A stretch of 64,000 bases of DNA. It comes from Opitutaceae bacterium (GTDB lineage: Bacteria; Verrucomicrobiota; Verrucomicrobiia; Opitutales; Opitutaceae). Under the pieces are notes generated by a model. It saw nothing but the letters and a program-made list of their open reading frames with translations. It had not been told where the DNA came from and made no database searches. This document shows, piece after piece, positions 53,433-61,254 of this stretch. The first letter of the stretch is position 1. Every line of letters begins with the position of its first letter. A program made the translations under genes and the position numbers. The stretch spans positions 1 to 64,000 of the forward strand of contig JAUYAK010000078.1 of NCBI GenBank assembly GCA_030693515.1, read 5' to 3'.

Positions 53433-54707
53433 ATGACGATTCGCGATTGGCAACAGCTCTCGCCGCCCGCCGCCGCGGGCGAAATCCACCGTCGCGCCCA
53501 AGCCAACCTGCGACCGGAGCAGCAACAGGCCGTCTTGGCGTGGCTGCGACCGGAGTCGGAACTGGCCGCCGCGCTGGCCGCTGCCCCGAGGGACACCCCA
53601 CTCGCCGGCACGCCTTTTCTCGCCAAAGATCTCTTCGACGTGGCGGGAGTGCCGACCCGCGCGGGCTCGACATTTCTGCCTGAGGTGCGGCCCACGCCGG
53701 CACATGACAGCGCGCTCGTCGCCGCCCTCACGCAGCGCGGCGCGGTGGTGGCGGGCAAGACGCATATGCACGAGTTTGCCTACGGCATCACCGGCGAGAA
53801 TCCCCACTACGGCGACTGCGAGCATCCGAACTTTCCCGGCCGCACCACCGGCGGCTCCAGCAGCGGCTCGGCGGCCGCGGTGGCGGCGGGTATCGTGCCG
53901 TTGGCGCTCGGCAGTGACACGGGCGGATCGGTCCGCGTGCCGGCGGCGTATTGCGGGCTCTATGGTTTTCGTCTCACCCCGCGCGATGCGTGGGTGCGTG
54001 ATGCGATTCCGCTCTCGCCGAGCTACGACACGGCGGGTTGGTTCACCGCCACCGCGGCGGACCTGCGGGCGGTGAATGACGCGCTGCTGGGCCCGACCAC
54101 CGTCACGCGTGAGCCGCGCGGATGTTACCTTGAGATGCCGGGGCTCGACCCGGATGTCTCCGACGCCTGCCGCACGGCGGCGGCGAGTTTCACCGCTCAC
54201 GCCACGCGCGAGGTTGCCGAGCAATTACTTCGCGGCTTCGCGCCGGGCGTCGAGACCTACAACACCACCGTTGCCCTCGAAGCGTGGGATTACCACCGCC
54301 CTTGGGCCGAGCGTTATCGCGAGCGCTACAGCGCCGGAGTCTGGCAACGCCTGAATCGCAGCCACACCATCACCGCCGCGCAACGCGTCGCAGCCGAAGC
54401 GGACACGTCCGCCGTGCGCGCGCTGTGGGCGGAGTATTTCCTCACCCACGATTTTCTGATCCTCGCAGCTTCTCCGACCGCAGCGCCGACCAAGACCGAG
54501 AGCACACTCGAGCATCGCATGCGCATTCTCGCGCTCACCGCACCCGCGAGTATCGGTGGCCTGCCGGTGCTCACTATCCCGGTGCCGTTGCCCTCGGGGC
54601 TGACGACGGGGTTACAGATTGTCGTGCAGGAATCGCTCAGTCCGGTCGTAAACTGGATGTTGAAGCGATGCCGGCAGGAGCCTGCTTGCAGGCGATTCCT
54701 TTCGTAG
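53433..54707 (+). CDS. Amidase (amidase signature family)
   Basis: This 424-residue enzyme hydrolyses carboxamides with a Ser-cisSer-Lys triad: Lys65 in PFLAKDLFDV, the Gly/Ser-rich GRTTGGSSSGSAAAVAAG (137-153) with the cis-Ser, and nucleophile Ser166 in GSDTGGSVRVPAAYCG. There is no signal peptide with ATG 53433. It resembles the GatA/allophanate hydrolase/AtzF-type group, but no specific substrate can be named. The last about 12 residues (CRQEPACRRFLS) and the stop codon are encoded by a genomic repeat. The gene is divergent from the substrate-binding protein gene. Confidence 0.85.
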   Translation: MTIRDWQQLSPPAAAGEIHRRAQANLRPEQQQAVLAWLRPESELAAALAAAPRDTPLAGTPFLAKDLFDVAGVPTRAGSTFLPEVRPTPAHDSALVAALTQRGAVVAGKTHMHEFAYGITGENPHYGDCEHPNFPGRTTGGSSSGSAAAVAAGIVPLALGSDTGGSVRVPAAYCGLYGFRLTPRDAWVRDAIPLSPSYDTAGWFTATAADLRAVNDALLGPTTVTREPRGCYLEMPGLDPDVSDACRTAAASFTAHATREVAEQLLRGFAPGVETYNTTVALEAWDYHRPWAERYRERYSAGVWQRLNRSHTITAAQRVAAEADTSAVRALWAEYFLTHDFLILAASPTAAPTKTESTLEHRMRILALTAPASIGGLPVLTIPVPLPSGLTTGLQIVVQESLSPVVNWMLKRCRQEPACRRFLS

Positions 54708-54728
54708 CGGTGGGACGCTCGCCGCTAC
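54671..54728. repeat. Palindromic repeats forming the amidase 3' end and the intergenic hairpin
   Basis: Two palindromes lie in tandem: GCCTGC-TT-GCAGGC (with flanking CAGGA / GATTCC) inside the last amidase codons, and GTAGCGG...CCGCTAC (54704-54728) that starts with the amidase stop TAG. The motifs GCTTGCAGGCG and GTAGCGG recur in the large inverted repeat at 58977-59180. The hairpin lies between convergent genes and may act as a bidirectional terminator. Confidence 0.75.
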
Positions 54729-54750
54729 AGCTGAGCCGCCGCTCGCCCGC

Positions 54751-57700
54751 TCACCACGTCCCCTTCACGCCAAAAGTCCAAAGTGAGGCGTAGTCCACAC
54801 GTGTTCGGAACCGCGCGACCTCCGGCGTATTCGGCCCAAAGATCTTTGTGTCCTCCGTCGCGTCGCCGACATTGCGCAAGTTGAAGAAAAAGGCCGTCTG
54901 CTTCCACAACTTGTATTCGCCGACCACATCCATGTAGAGGCGCTTGGAGGTCCAGTTGAACGTGCCCGGTTCGATGCCGGTGCCCGTGATGAGGTTGTTG
55001 CGCGACCGGCCCCGATAATTCCAGTTCAGCCGCAAGTTATATTTTTGCCGCGTCAGGCTGATGCCCCAGCTGCCGCTGCGGGGAATAAAGCCGGCAAACG
55101 ACACCGTGTCGTCGCCCGTCACGCGCTGCGCACTGCCGTTGGCGAAAACCTGGACGCCCCGGGCCCACGGCGGAAGAAACGTGAGCGCCTGCTTGTAGTT
55201 AAAATCCCAGCCTTCGGTCCGGACCGTGCCCGCGACATTGTGTCGGGTCGAAACGTCGTAGTCCCCAAAAATCGTCGGATCCAAGCTGTAGAGCGCCAGG
55301 AACTCCGGCGTGGGCCGCAACACCGTCGCCCCGAAGAAGTCCTCGATCTCCCGCCGGAACGCTCCGATGGAGAACTGACCGACACCTTCGAAATAACGTT
55401 CGAGGCGCACGTTGACCGTGCGCGCACTCCACGCCTTGATCCCGGAGTTGTTGACGCTGATCCGGTTGTTGTCCGCGGGTGGATTGCCCGTATCCGGCAG
55501 TGTGATTCCGCCCGAATACTGGATGAAGTTGGGTCGCCCGACCGAGTGATAGTAGGCCGCGCGCGCGATCAGGTTTTCCCGGAGATTGTAGCTGGCGTTG
55601 ATGCTCGGAAAATAGCGCAGATATTCCTTCTTCGTGTGGGCGCCACGGTCGATAAAAGTAAGTTGGGAGACGCCGAGCGCATTGCTGGTCGGCAGAATCA
55701 ACACCGGCGTGCCATTGGGATTGCGGAGTATCTGGCCGTTGGCGCCGCGCTGGTAGTTGCGCGTCGGATCGGTCAGCGCCCCTTCGCCCTGGGCGTTCGT
55801 CTGCTCGGCCCGCAGGCCACCGACGAGCTTCAGCCGGTTCTGCAGCAGGTTCACGTCGCCCCGCAAGTAGAGGGAGGAAATGATCTCCTCGGAATGGCGC
55901 GAGGCGCCGACCAGATTGCGGTAAACCGTGTTCTGGTTCTGGGTGAAGTGGGAGGGATTCGCGACGGAGTGTTCGTAGATTTTGCGGTTGCTCGGGGTCT
56001 CCAGCCGGGGAAAGCCAAACGGCAGTATCCGCTGCGAATAGATCGGATCGAAAAACCGCACCGGGCTGTCGTCGTTGCCCAGGGGGACCGTGCTGCCGCG
56101 ACCGTCCGGGCCGACGAAGTTGCTGGTCTGGGTGCCGCCCCGGTTGTCCCGGATGGTCTGCCGAAAATCGAACCCGGTCTTCAAGGTAAACGGGATGCGG
56201 GCGTAGAAATCCCGCCGCAGGCTGCCGTAGGCGGATTTCTGCCGGTCGATGTTGGTATCAACCTGCGACGTCGTGGAAACCAGCGAATAGGTGGAAAGGG
56301 CGAAGGGATCAACCGCCGCGCCCGTCGGGCCGTCGCGCACGGTGATTTCATTCGGCCGCAGATAGAAAATATCCTTGAGCGCGATCGTCACGTTGGACCG
56401 CTGCATCGTCGCGTTGCGGAAATAACCCTGCTGCGTGTCGGGATTGCCGTCGTCCTGCAGCGAATAGCCGAACCCACCGTCCGCTTTCCACACCGGGCCA
56501 TCATGCCGCCACACGACAGTCGGCATGCGCGTCCGGTTGAAGCGATTGCGCTCTTGATGGACCGACTGCAGCACTCCAGTGCCCACGGCACCCTGCGTTG
56601 ATGTAGTCGTGAAATCGCCGGGACGCACCGTGCCGACGTTAAAGTTGACACTCGACACGATGTATTGGCCATCGAACGAGGAATACTGGAATCCGAACGT
56701 CACGCGGTCATGCGGCGTGAACTTGTAGTCGATGCTGGCCCCGATGGATCGCCGCGTCGTGACCTTCGGGGCATCCTGCACCTGATAGGCCGTGAGGTAG
56801 GGATTCGCGGGCGTGGTATGCGGCAAGGTGGTGCCATTGGTCGTCGTGCCCACACCGCGCCACTGGGTGTTCTGGCTGTTGTCCTGCGGCGAATAGTTCG
56901 TCGAGGTCCCGGCGGAGAGCGTGTAACCGAAACGCTTGTTCACGGGCGCGACGTAGGAAAAATCAAATCCCGGATGCACGTTGCGGGTCGCGCTGGGCTT
57001 GGGGCCGGGCACTTTATTAAAGTCCCGCGCATTATCGCGCATGATCACATAAAGACTGGTGTTGAGCAGGGGCTTCGCCCGCTCAAACGAGCTGCGCGGG
57101 ACCATGTTCACCGACCCGGCCAGCGCCGAGCCCTGGGATTCCGGCGTCGGCGAATAGGAGACTTCGATCCGTGACAGGTTGTTGATCGAAATCATGTCCG
57201 ACGCCACCGACCGGCCGGTCGCGTTGCCCGGAGCCGAGGCGATGCTGAAGCCATCCAGGGTCACCGGCACATTGTCCGACGGCACGCCGTTGATTGAAAT
57301 GTCGCGCGCATTGCCGCCGGTATAGTCGATCGTGACGCCGGGCAGGAATTTCAGGAACTCCGCCACATTGCCCTCCGACACATTGCCGAACTCCTCGGTC
57401 GAGAGGACATTCTTGATGTTCGAGGCGAACCGCTGCTCGTTGATCGCGAGGGCAGAGGCGTCCATCTCCCGGCTCGTCTCCACCTGAAACGCATCAAGCT
57501 TCACGATCGCGCCGGCGGTGCTTTTGCCCGCTCCGCCCATGGTCACGTCAAGGCGGGCGCTCTGATTTGCGCTCACCGTGACCTCCGTCGTTTGCGGCGG
57601 TAGTCCGGTATAAAACGCGGTCACCCGCGCCCCGCCGGCCGGGACCCGGGCGAGGCGAAAGAACCCGTCGGAATCGGTCAGGGTCTCGAGCACGGTGCCC

Positions 57701-57873
57701 TCGACGGTGATGCGCGCACCGGCCACGTATTCGCCATTGCGGGCGTTCAACACGCGACCCTCAATCATGCCAACTGAGACCGGCTGCGCCAGTGCTGCAG
57801 CCAGAGGAAGGACGAGCGTCGCAACGAGGCAACGCGCCAAACAAAGCAAAAAGGCAGGGCAAATCGTTTTCAT
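54751..57873 (-). CDS. TonB-dependent receptor with N-terminal carboxypeptidase-regulatory-like domain
   Basis: This 1040-residue receptor has a signal peptide (about 1-29), a carboxypeptidase-regulatory-like beta domain (about 35-110: GMIEGRVLNARNGEYVAGARITVEG, TDSDGFFRLARVPAGGARV), then a plug with INEQRFASNIKNVLSTEEFGNVSEGNVAEFLKFLPGV, ISINGVPSDNVPVTLDGF, and SRIEVSYSPTPESQGSALAGSVNM. The beta barrel ends in LWTFGVKGTW. This architecture is shared with the receptor at 61255. It is divergent from an alpha/beta hydrolase gene. The ligand is unknown; many Opitutaceae receptors of this type are linked to plant glycans. Confidence 0.88.
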   Translation of the reverse strand: MKTICPAFLLCLARCLVATLVLPLAAALAQPVSVGMIEGRVLNARNGEYVAGARITVEGTVLETLTDSDGFFRLARVPAGGARVTAFYTGLPPQTTEVTVSANQSARLDVTMGGAGKSTAGAIVKLDAFQVETSREMDASALAINEQRFASNIKNVLSTEEFGNVSEGNVAEFLKFLPGVTIDYTGGNARDISINGVPSDNVPVTLDGFSIASAPGNATGRSVASDMISINNLSRIEVSYSPTPESQGSALAGSVNMVPRSSFERAKPLLNTSLYVIMRDNARDFNKVPGPKPSATRNVHPGFDFSYVAPVNKRFGYTLSAGTSTNYSPQDNSQNTQWRGVGTTTNGTTLPHTTPANPYLTAYQVQDAPKVTTRRSIGASIDYKFTPHDRVTFGFQYSSFDGQYIVSSVNFNVGTVRPGDFTTTSTQGAVGTGVLQSVHQERNRFNRTRMPTVVWRHDGPVWKADGGFGYSLQDDGNPDTQQGYFRNATMQRSNVTIALKDIFYLRPNEITVRDGPTGAAVDPFALSTYSLVSTTSQVDTNIDRQKSAYGSLRRDFYARIPFTLKTGFDFRQTIRDNRGGTQTSNFVGPDGRGSTVPLGNDDSPVRFFDPIYSQRILPFGFPRLETPSNRKIYEHSVANPSHFTQNQNTVYRNLVGASRHSEEIISSLYLRGDVNLLQNRLKLVGGLRAEQTNAQGEGALTDPTRNYQRGANGQILRNPNGTPVLILPTSNALGVSQLTFIDRGAHTKKEYLRYFPSINASYNLRENLIARAAYYHSVGRPNFIQYSGGITLPDTGNPPADNNRISVNNSGIKAWSARTVNVRLERYFEGVGQFSIGAFRREIEDFFGATVLRPTPEFLALYSLDPTIFGDYDVSTRHNVAGTVRTEGWDFNYKQALTFLPPWARGVQVFANGSAQRVTGDDTVSFAGFIPRSGSWGISLTRQKYNLRLNWNYRGRSRNNLITGTGIEPGTFNWTSKRLYMDVVGEYKLWKQTAFFFNLRNVGDATEDTKIFGPNTPEVARFRTRVDYASLWTFGVKGTW

Positions 57874-58032
57874 AGGCGGTGCCGCCGGGAATTCGGCGGA
57901 GGGTCCGCTTACAAGAACAGAGCAAGCGGTCCGCTCAAGGGAATTGACCTGCGATTTTCCGTCGGACTCCGCGCCGGAAGTTGCACCGTGCCGCGAAATT
58001 TGCCGCAGTGGCTGTGTCACCACCCACCCGCC
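57874..58032. promoter_or_regulatory. Divergent intergenic region with an imperfect inverted repeat
   Basis: These 159 bp separate the receptor (minus) from the hydrolase (plus). GGTCCGCTT (57902-57910) and AAGCGGTCC (57923-57931) form an inverted repeat with one mismatch and a 12-base spacer, a possible operator. No certain promoter boxes were recognised. Confidence 0.35.
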
Positions 58033-58980
58033 ATGAAACACTTCGTCTCGCTGCTTTTCGCGGTCCTCGCCGGAGTTGGCAGCTTTGCTGCCGACGCGAA
58101 AAAATCCGCCCCACCGCCACGCGCCCCCACGATCGCCAATGTCGCCTACGGCCCGCACAAGCGCCAGGTGCTCGACTTCTGGCGCGCCGAGTCCACCGCG
58201 CCGACGCCGCTCGTGTTTCACATCCACGGCGGCGGCTGGGTCACCGGCGACAAGGCCATCGTCGCGCAACTCGAGCGCTACCTTGCCGCCGGCATTTCCG
58301 TCGTCTCGATCAACTACCGCTACGTCACCCAGGCGATCCAGGCGGGCGTGAAGCCGCCGGTGCAGTGGCCCATCAGCGACGCGGTGCGCGCGCTCCAGTT
58401 TGTGCGCAGCAAGGCCGGCGAATGGCGCCTCGACAAAGCCCGCATCGGCGCGACGGGCGGCTCCGCCGGCGCGTGCAGCAGCCTCTGGCTCGCGTTTCAC
58501 GCCGACCTCGCGGTTCCGAAGAGCAGCGATCCGATTGCGCGTGAATCCACGCGCCTGTGGTGCGCCGCCGTCAGCGGCGCGCAGACCACGCTCGACCCGC
58601 AGCAGATGAAGGCATGGACGCCCAACAGCCGCTACGGCGGCCACGCCTTCGGCTTCATGCCCGATCCCAACGACCTCAAGACGCGCGACACCCAGTTCGC
58701 CGCGTTTCTCGCCGCGCGCGAAACACTGCTCCCCTGGATCGAGGCCTACTCCCCGTATGCGCACGTGAGCGCCGACGACCCGCCGATCTATCTCATCTAC
58801 GGCGCTCCGCCGGCCAAGGGCATCGATGCGAAGGACCCGACGCACACGGCGAATTTCGGCGTGCTGCTGCAGGAGAAACTGAACGCTGTCGGCGTCGCCA
58901 ACGAACTCGTCTATCCCGGCGCGCCCGGCGTGAAGCACCCGCAGATGCACGATTTCCTGATTGCGACACTAAAGAAGTAG
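58033..58980 (+). CDS. Exported alpha/beta hydrolase, carboxylesterase-like
   Basis: This 315-residue protein has a signal peptide (about 1-19, ending SFAAD) and an alpha/beta hydrolase fold of the hormone-sensitive-lipase/BD-FAE type: oxyanion motif HIHGGGWVTG, nucleophile elbow GATGGSAGACSS, an Asp/Tyr-rich stretch PPIYLIYGAPP and the catalytic His in HPQMHDF near the end. Such enzymes deacylate plant polysaccharides or small esters; the exact substrate is open. The stop codon TAG (58978-58980) is the edge of the 204-bp inverted repeat. It is divergent from the TonB receptor, suggesting joint use of an imported ester-bearing ligand (inference). Confidence 0.82.
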   Translation: MKHFVSLLFAVLAGVGSFAADAKKSAPPPRAPTIANVAYGPHKRQVLDFWRAESTAPTPLVFHIHGGGWVTGDKAIVAQLERYLAAGISVVSINYRYVTQAIQAGVKPPVQWPISDAVRALQFVRSKAGEWRLDKARIGATGGSAGACSSLWLAFHADLAVPKSSDPIARESTRLWCAAVSGAQTTLDPQQMKAWTPNSRYGGHAFGFMPDPNDLKTRDTQFAAFLAARETLLPWIEAYSPYAHVSADDPPIYLIYGAPPAKGIDAKDPTHTANFGVLLQEKLNAVGVANELVYPGAPGVKHPQMHDFLIATLKK

Positions 58981-59180
58981 CAACGGTCGTCCCTGCCCGC
59001 CGGTTCAGGGTGTTCGGTAATGGTATAGTTTGAATTTCGTAGGCAACCCGCTTGCAGGCGCTCAGTGTTGAATGAATGAGCGCGAGCAAGCTCGCTGCCT
59101 ATCTGGGAGTCGTTCGTTTCCACACTATACCACTACCGGATGTTCGCCAAACCCTCGGCGGGCCGGGACGCCGCCGCTAC
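58977..59180. repeat. 204-bp imperfect inverted repeat between convergent genes
   Basis: Both arms begin with GTAG and carry three matching modules in mirror order: GTAGC..CGG.CGTCCC..GCCCGCCG (outer), GGTA(A/G)TGGTATAGT (middle, 59016-59029 and 59124-59137 inverted) and TAGGCA...GCTTGC...GCGCTCA (inner). Small insertions separate the modules in the right arm. The centre is GTGTTGAATGAATG. The left end holds the hydrolase stop codon and the right end the TetR stop codon. It should fold into a long hairpin in RNA from either direction. Confidence 0.78.
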
Positions 59181-59830
59181 GAAGTCGCCGCCGAGCACCC
59201 CGGCTGCGCGATGCCTTCGAAGACGAGCCGCAGCACCTGCCGCAGCCCGCGCTGCTTCACCGCCGCATCCCCGAGATCGATCTCCAGGCTCTGAGAAAGT
59301 GAAAAGCGGTTCGAGTGGTAGATGAAGCAGAGCCCGATGAAGTGGATCATCAAGTGCGTGACATCGAGATCCGGGCGAAATTCACCCGCGGCAACACCAT
59401 CCTCCACGATAGTGCGGAACCGGGCGAAGAACGGATTCTTCGTCAGCAGATGATTTTCCTTCGTGAGGTGCCGGCCTTTTTCCAAGTTCTCCCATTGCAG
59501 CAGTCGCGTGAACTCGGGCTCGGCATCGAGGAACGCAAAGTAACTCTCCAGCAGCCGGGCCAGCTTCTCGCGCGGGCTGCGGCCTTGCTCAACGGCCCCA
59601 AATTCGACCGCCTCGATCCGGCGGTAAACCTCCGCCAAGGCCGCCTCGAAGAGCGCGTCCTTGCTGCCAAAGTAATGGTAAACCATGCGCTTGTTCACCT
59701 CTGCGCGCCCCACGATCTCGTCCACGGAGACGGCATGGAAGCCATGCGTCGCAAAAAGCTTGATGGCGGCTTGGAGGATTCGACGGCGGGTGCGGTCGGG
59801 GTTGCGCTGAACCGGGGCGGTGGTGGGCAT
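59177..59830 (-). CDS. TetR/AcrR-family transcriptional regulator
   Basis: The 217-residue regulator has an N-terminal helix-turn-helix (about 10-57: RRRILQAAIKLFATHGFHAVSVDEIVGRAEVNKRMVYHYFGSKDALF) typical of TetR proteins, followed by a helical ligand-binding domain with FEFTRLL-like and HFIGLCFIYHSN segments. It is probably a repressor; its ligand is unknown. The start at ATG 59830 is preferred. The gene follows the exported triple-RidA protein gene by 61 bp on the same strand and may regulate it. Its stop lies in the end of the 204-bp inverted repeat. Confidence 0.85.
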   Translation of the reverse strand: MPTTAPVQRNPDRTRRRILQAAIKLFATHGFHAVSVDEIVGRAEVNKRMVYHYFGSKDALFEAALAEVYRRIEAVEFGAVEQGRSPREKLARLLESYFAFLDAEPEFTRLLQWENLEKGRHLTKENHLLTKNPFFARFRTIVEDGVAAGEFRPDLDVTHLMIHFIGLCFIYHSNRFSLSQSLEIDLGDAAVKQRGLRQVLRLVFEGIAQPGCSAATS

Positions 59831-59891
59831 CTGATCGGGTGGCACCGTGCCAGACGCTCCATAAGCTGAGAAGCGCAAAGCGTGTCAGCGG

Positions 59892-61046
59892 TTACTTGAC
59901 CGGCACCGCGATCAACTCGATGGCGGCCGCGCGGCCGGGCCGGCCGGGCGCGGCCACTTGGAGGGCCGAGGCCGCTGGCGGCCGGGTCGGGTCGAAATAG
60001 ACCCCGCGAATCTCGCCGAGCAGCGCGCGCGTGGGCGGTGCGTGCAAGTAATAGGTGGCCTTGGCCAAATTCCGATAGCTGCTCCCCGCCTCGAAAAGCA
60101 CCGAGCCGATACGCTCGAAAATTGCTTTCATCTGCGCCCGTGGATCGCCGTCCGACTCAGCCTCGATGGCGCCGACGAAAATCAACGGCACGCCCGCCGG
60201 CACCAGCGCGACATGGCAATAGCGCGGCGATTTCGTGAGCCATGGCAGCCAAGTGTGCGCGACCGTCTCGCCCTCAGGCACGCGGAGCGGCTGAGCCGAC
60301 GCCACCAGCTCGATCTCGGCGGGGAGGTCGCTCACCCACTCCATCACGACGATCGGTGGCACGGGGCCGCTTCCGAAACTTTCCGCAATTGCGCGCGTGG
60401 CCGCGTCATGCAGGGCAAACGGCTGGATGAACGCCTTGACTTGCACGACATCCGTTGGGCTCAGCCCATGATGCGCGAGACTGCGCTGCAGCCCCTCCAT
60501 GGTGAGCCGTGAAGCCGTCGCAAGATCAGCGCCGCGCACCGCCTGACCTGAAATGAACATTTTCCCGCCCGCGGGCAGCACGGCCGTCTCGGATGACAGC
60601 ACGGCGACCCCCTGTTCGGTGCGCGAGGAAACCGCCACGGCCTCAAACGCCACGCGCGCACCGGCGCGCGCCAGAGGCGTGCGCACGATCGTGAGGGCCA
60701 CCGGCATCGCGGCAAAGCGGGCCGCGAGCGCGCTTTCCGCAGCCCGCGCGGCCTCGGCATCCGCCGCGTAAGCGGTGAGCCGCGCGACTTGGCCGAGGTC
60801 GCTGCCTGCCGTGCGTAGTGCAGTGGCCAGCACGTCCAATGCGCCCTCGCTCTCGGCGCGCACGTCGCCGCCCAGCTGCCGTGAGAATATCTGCCCGGTA
60901 AACACGAACGGCGCATCGGGCGCGCGCACCGTGAACGCCGCGCCCGCGCGCGCGGGGTTGGCCGCGCGCTGGAGGGCCGGCGCCTGGGCGCAGGCCACGG
61001 CAGCCATCATGATCATCAACAACGGAAACCGGAGTCGGACACGCAT
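59892..61046 (-). CDS. Exported protein with three tandem RidA/YjgF-like domains
   Basis: This 384-residue protein has a signal peptide (about 1-20; Cys19 could even be a lipid site). Three RidA-like domains follow: about 47-139 (FVFTGQIFSR... VAFEAVAVS), 157-250 (KMFISGQAV... EIELVAS) and 283-381 (LIFVGAIEAE... AAIELIAVP). The pattern of each is a strand with GQ or GA, a helix with ALxxAGxxxxxVxxxTxY-like positions and a closing strand with E-(A/L). The Arg that binds the substrate carboxylate in RidA enzymes seems present near the end of domains 1 and 3 but not 2. RidA proteins are usually single-domain and cytoplasmic. The function outside the cytoplasm is unknown. Confidence 0.72.
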   Translation of the reverse strand: MRVRLRFPLLMIMMAAVACAQAPALQRAANPARAGAAFTVRAPDAPFVFTGQIFSRQLGGDVRAESEGALDVLATALRTAGSDLGQVARLTAYAADAEAARAAESALAARFAAMPVALTIVRTPLARAGARVAFEAVAVSSRTEQGVAVLSSETAVLPAGGKMFISGQAVRGADLATASRLTMEGLQRSLAHHGLSPTDVVQVKAFIQPFALHDAATRAIAESFGSGPVPPIVVMEWVSDLPAEIELVASAQPLRVPEGETVAHTWLPWLTKSPRYCHVALVPAGVPLIFVGAIEAESDGDPRAQMKAIFERIGSVLFEAGSSYRNLAKATYYLHAPPTRALLGEIRGVYFDPTRPPAASALQVAAPGRPGRAAAIELIAVPVK

Positions 61047-61254
61047 GGCACGATGTTCACCGCGTCCCGCCGCGTCGCCAAGCCTGCGCTGCGAACCGAC
61101 CTGCGAACCATGCGCCCACGTGATACTCCGACTACAGCCACGCGCCTGCCCGTCCGGCACAAATATGCGCTGCCACTGGGCAGGAGGGTCCTTTGCGTTA
61201 CTGTTCCTTCGACCCAACTGCACCACGCCGAGAGGGATGGCGCACCCTTTATCC

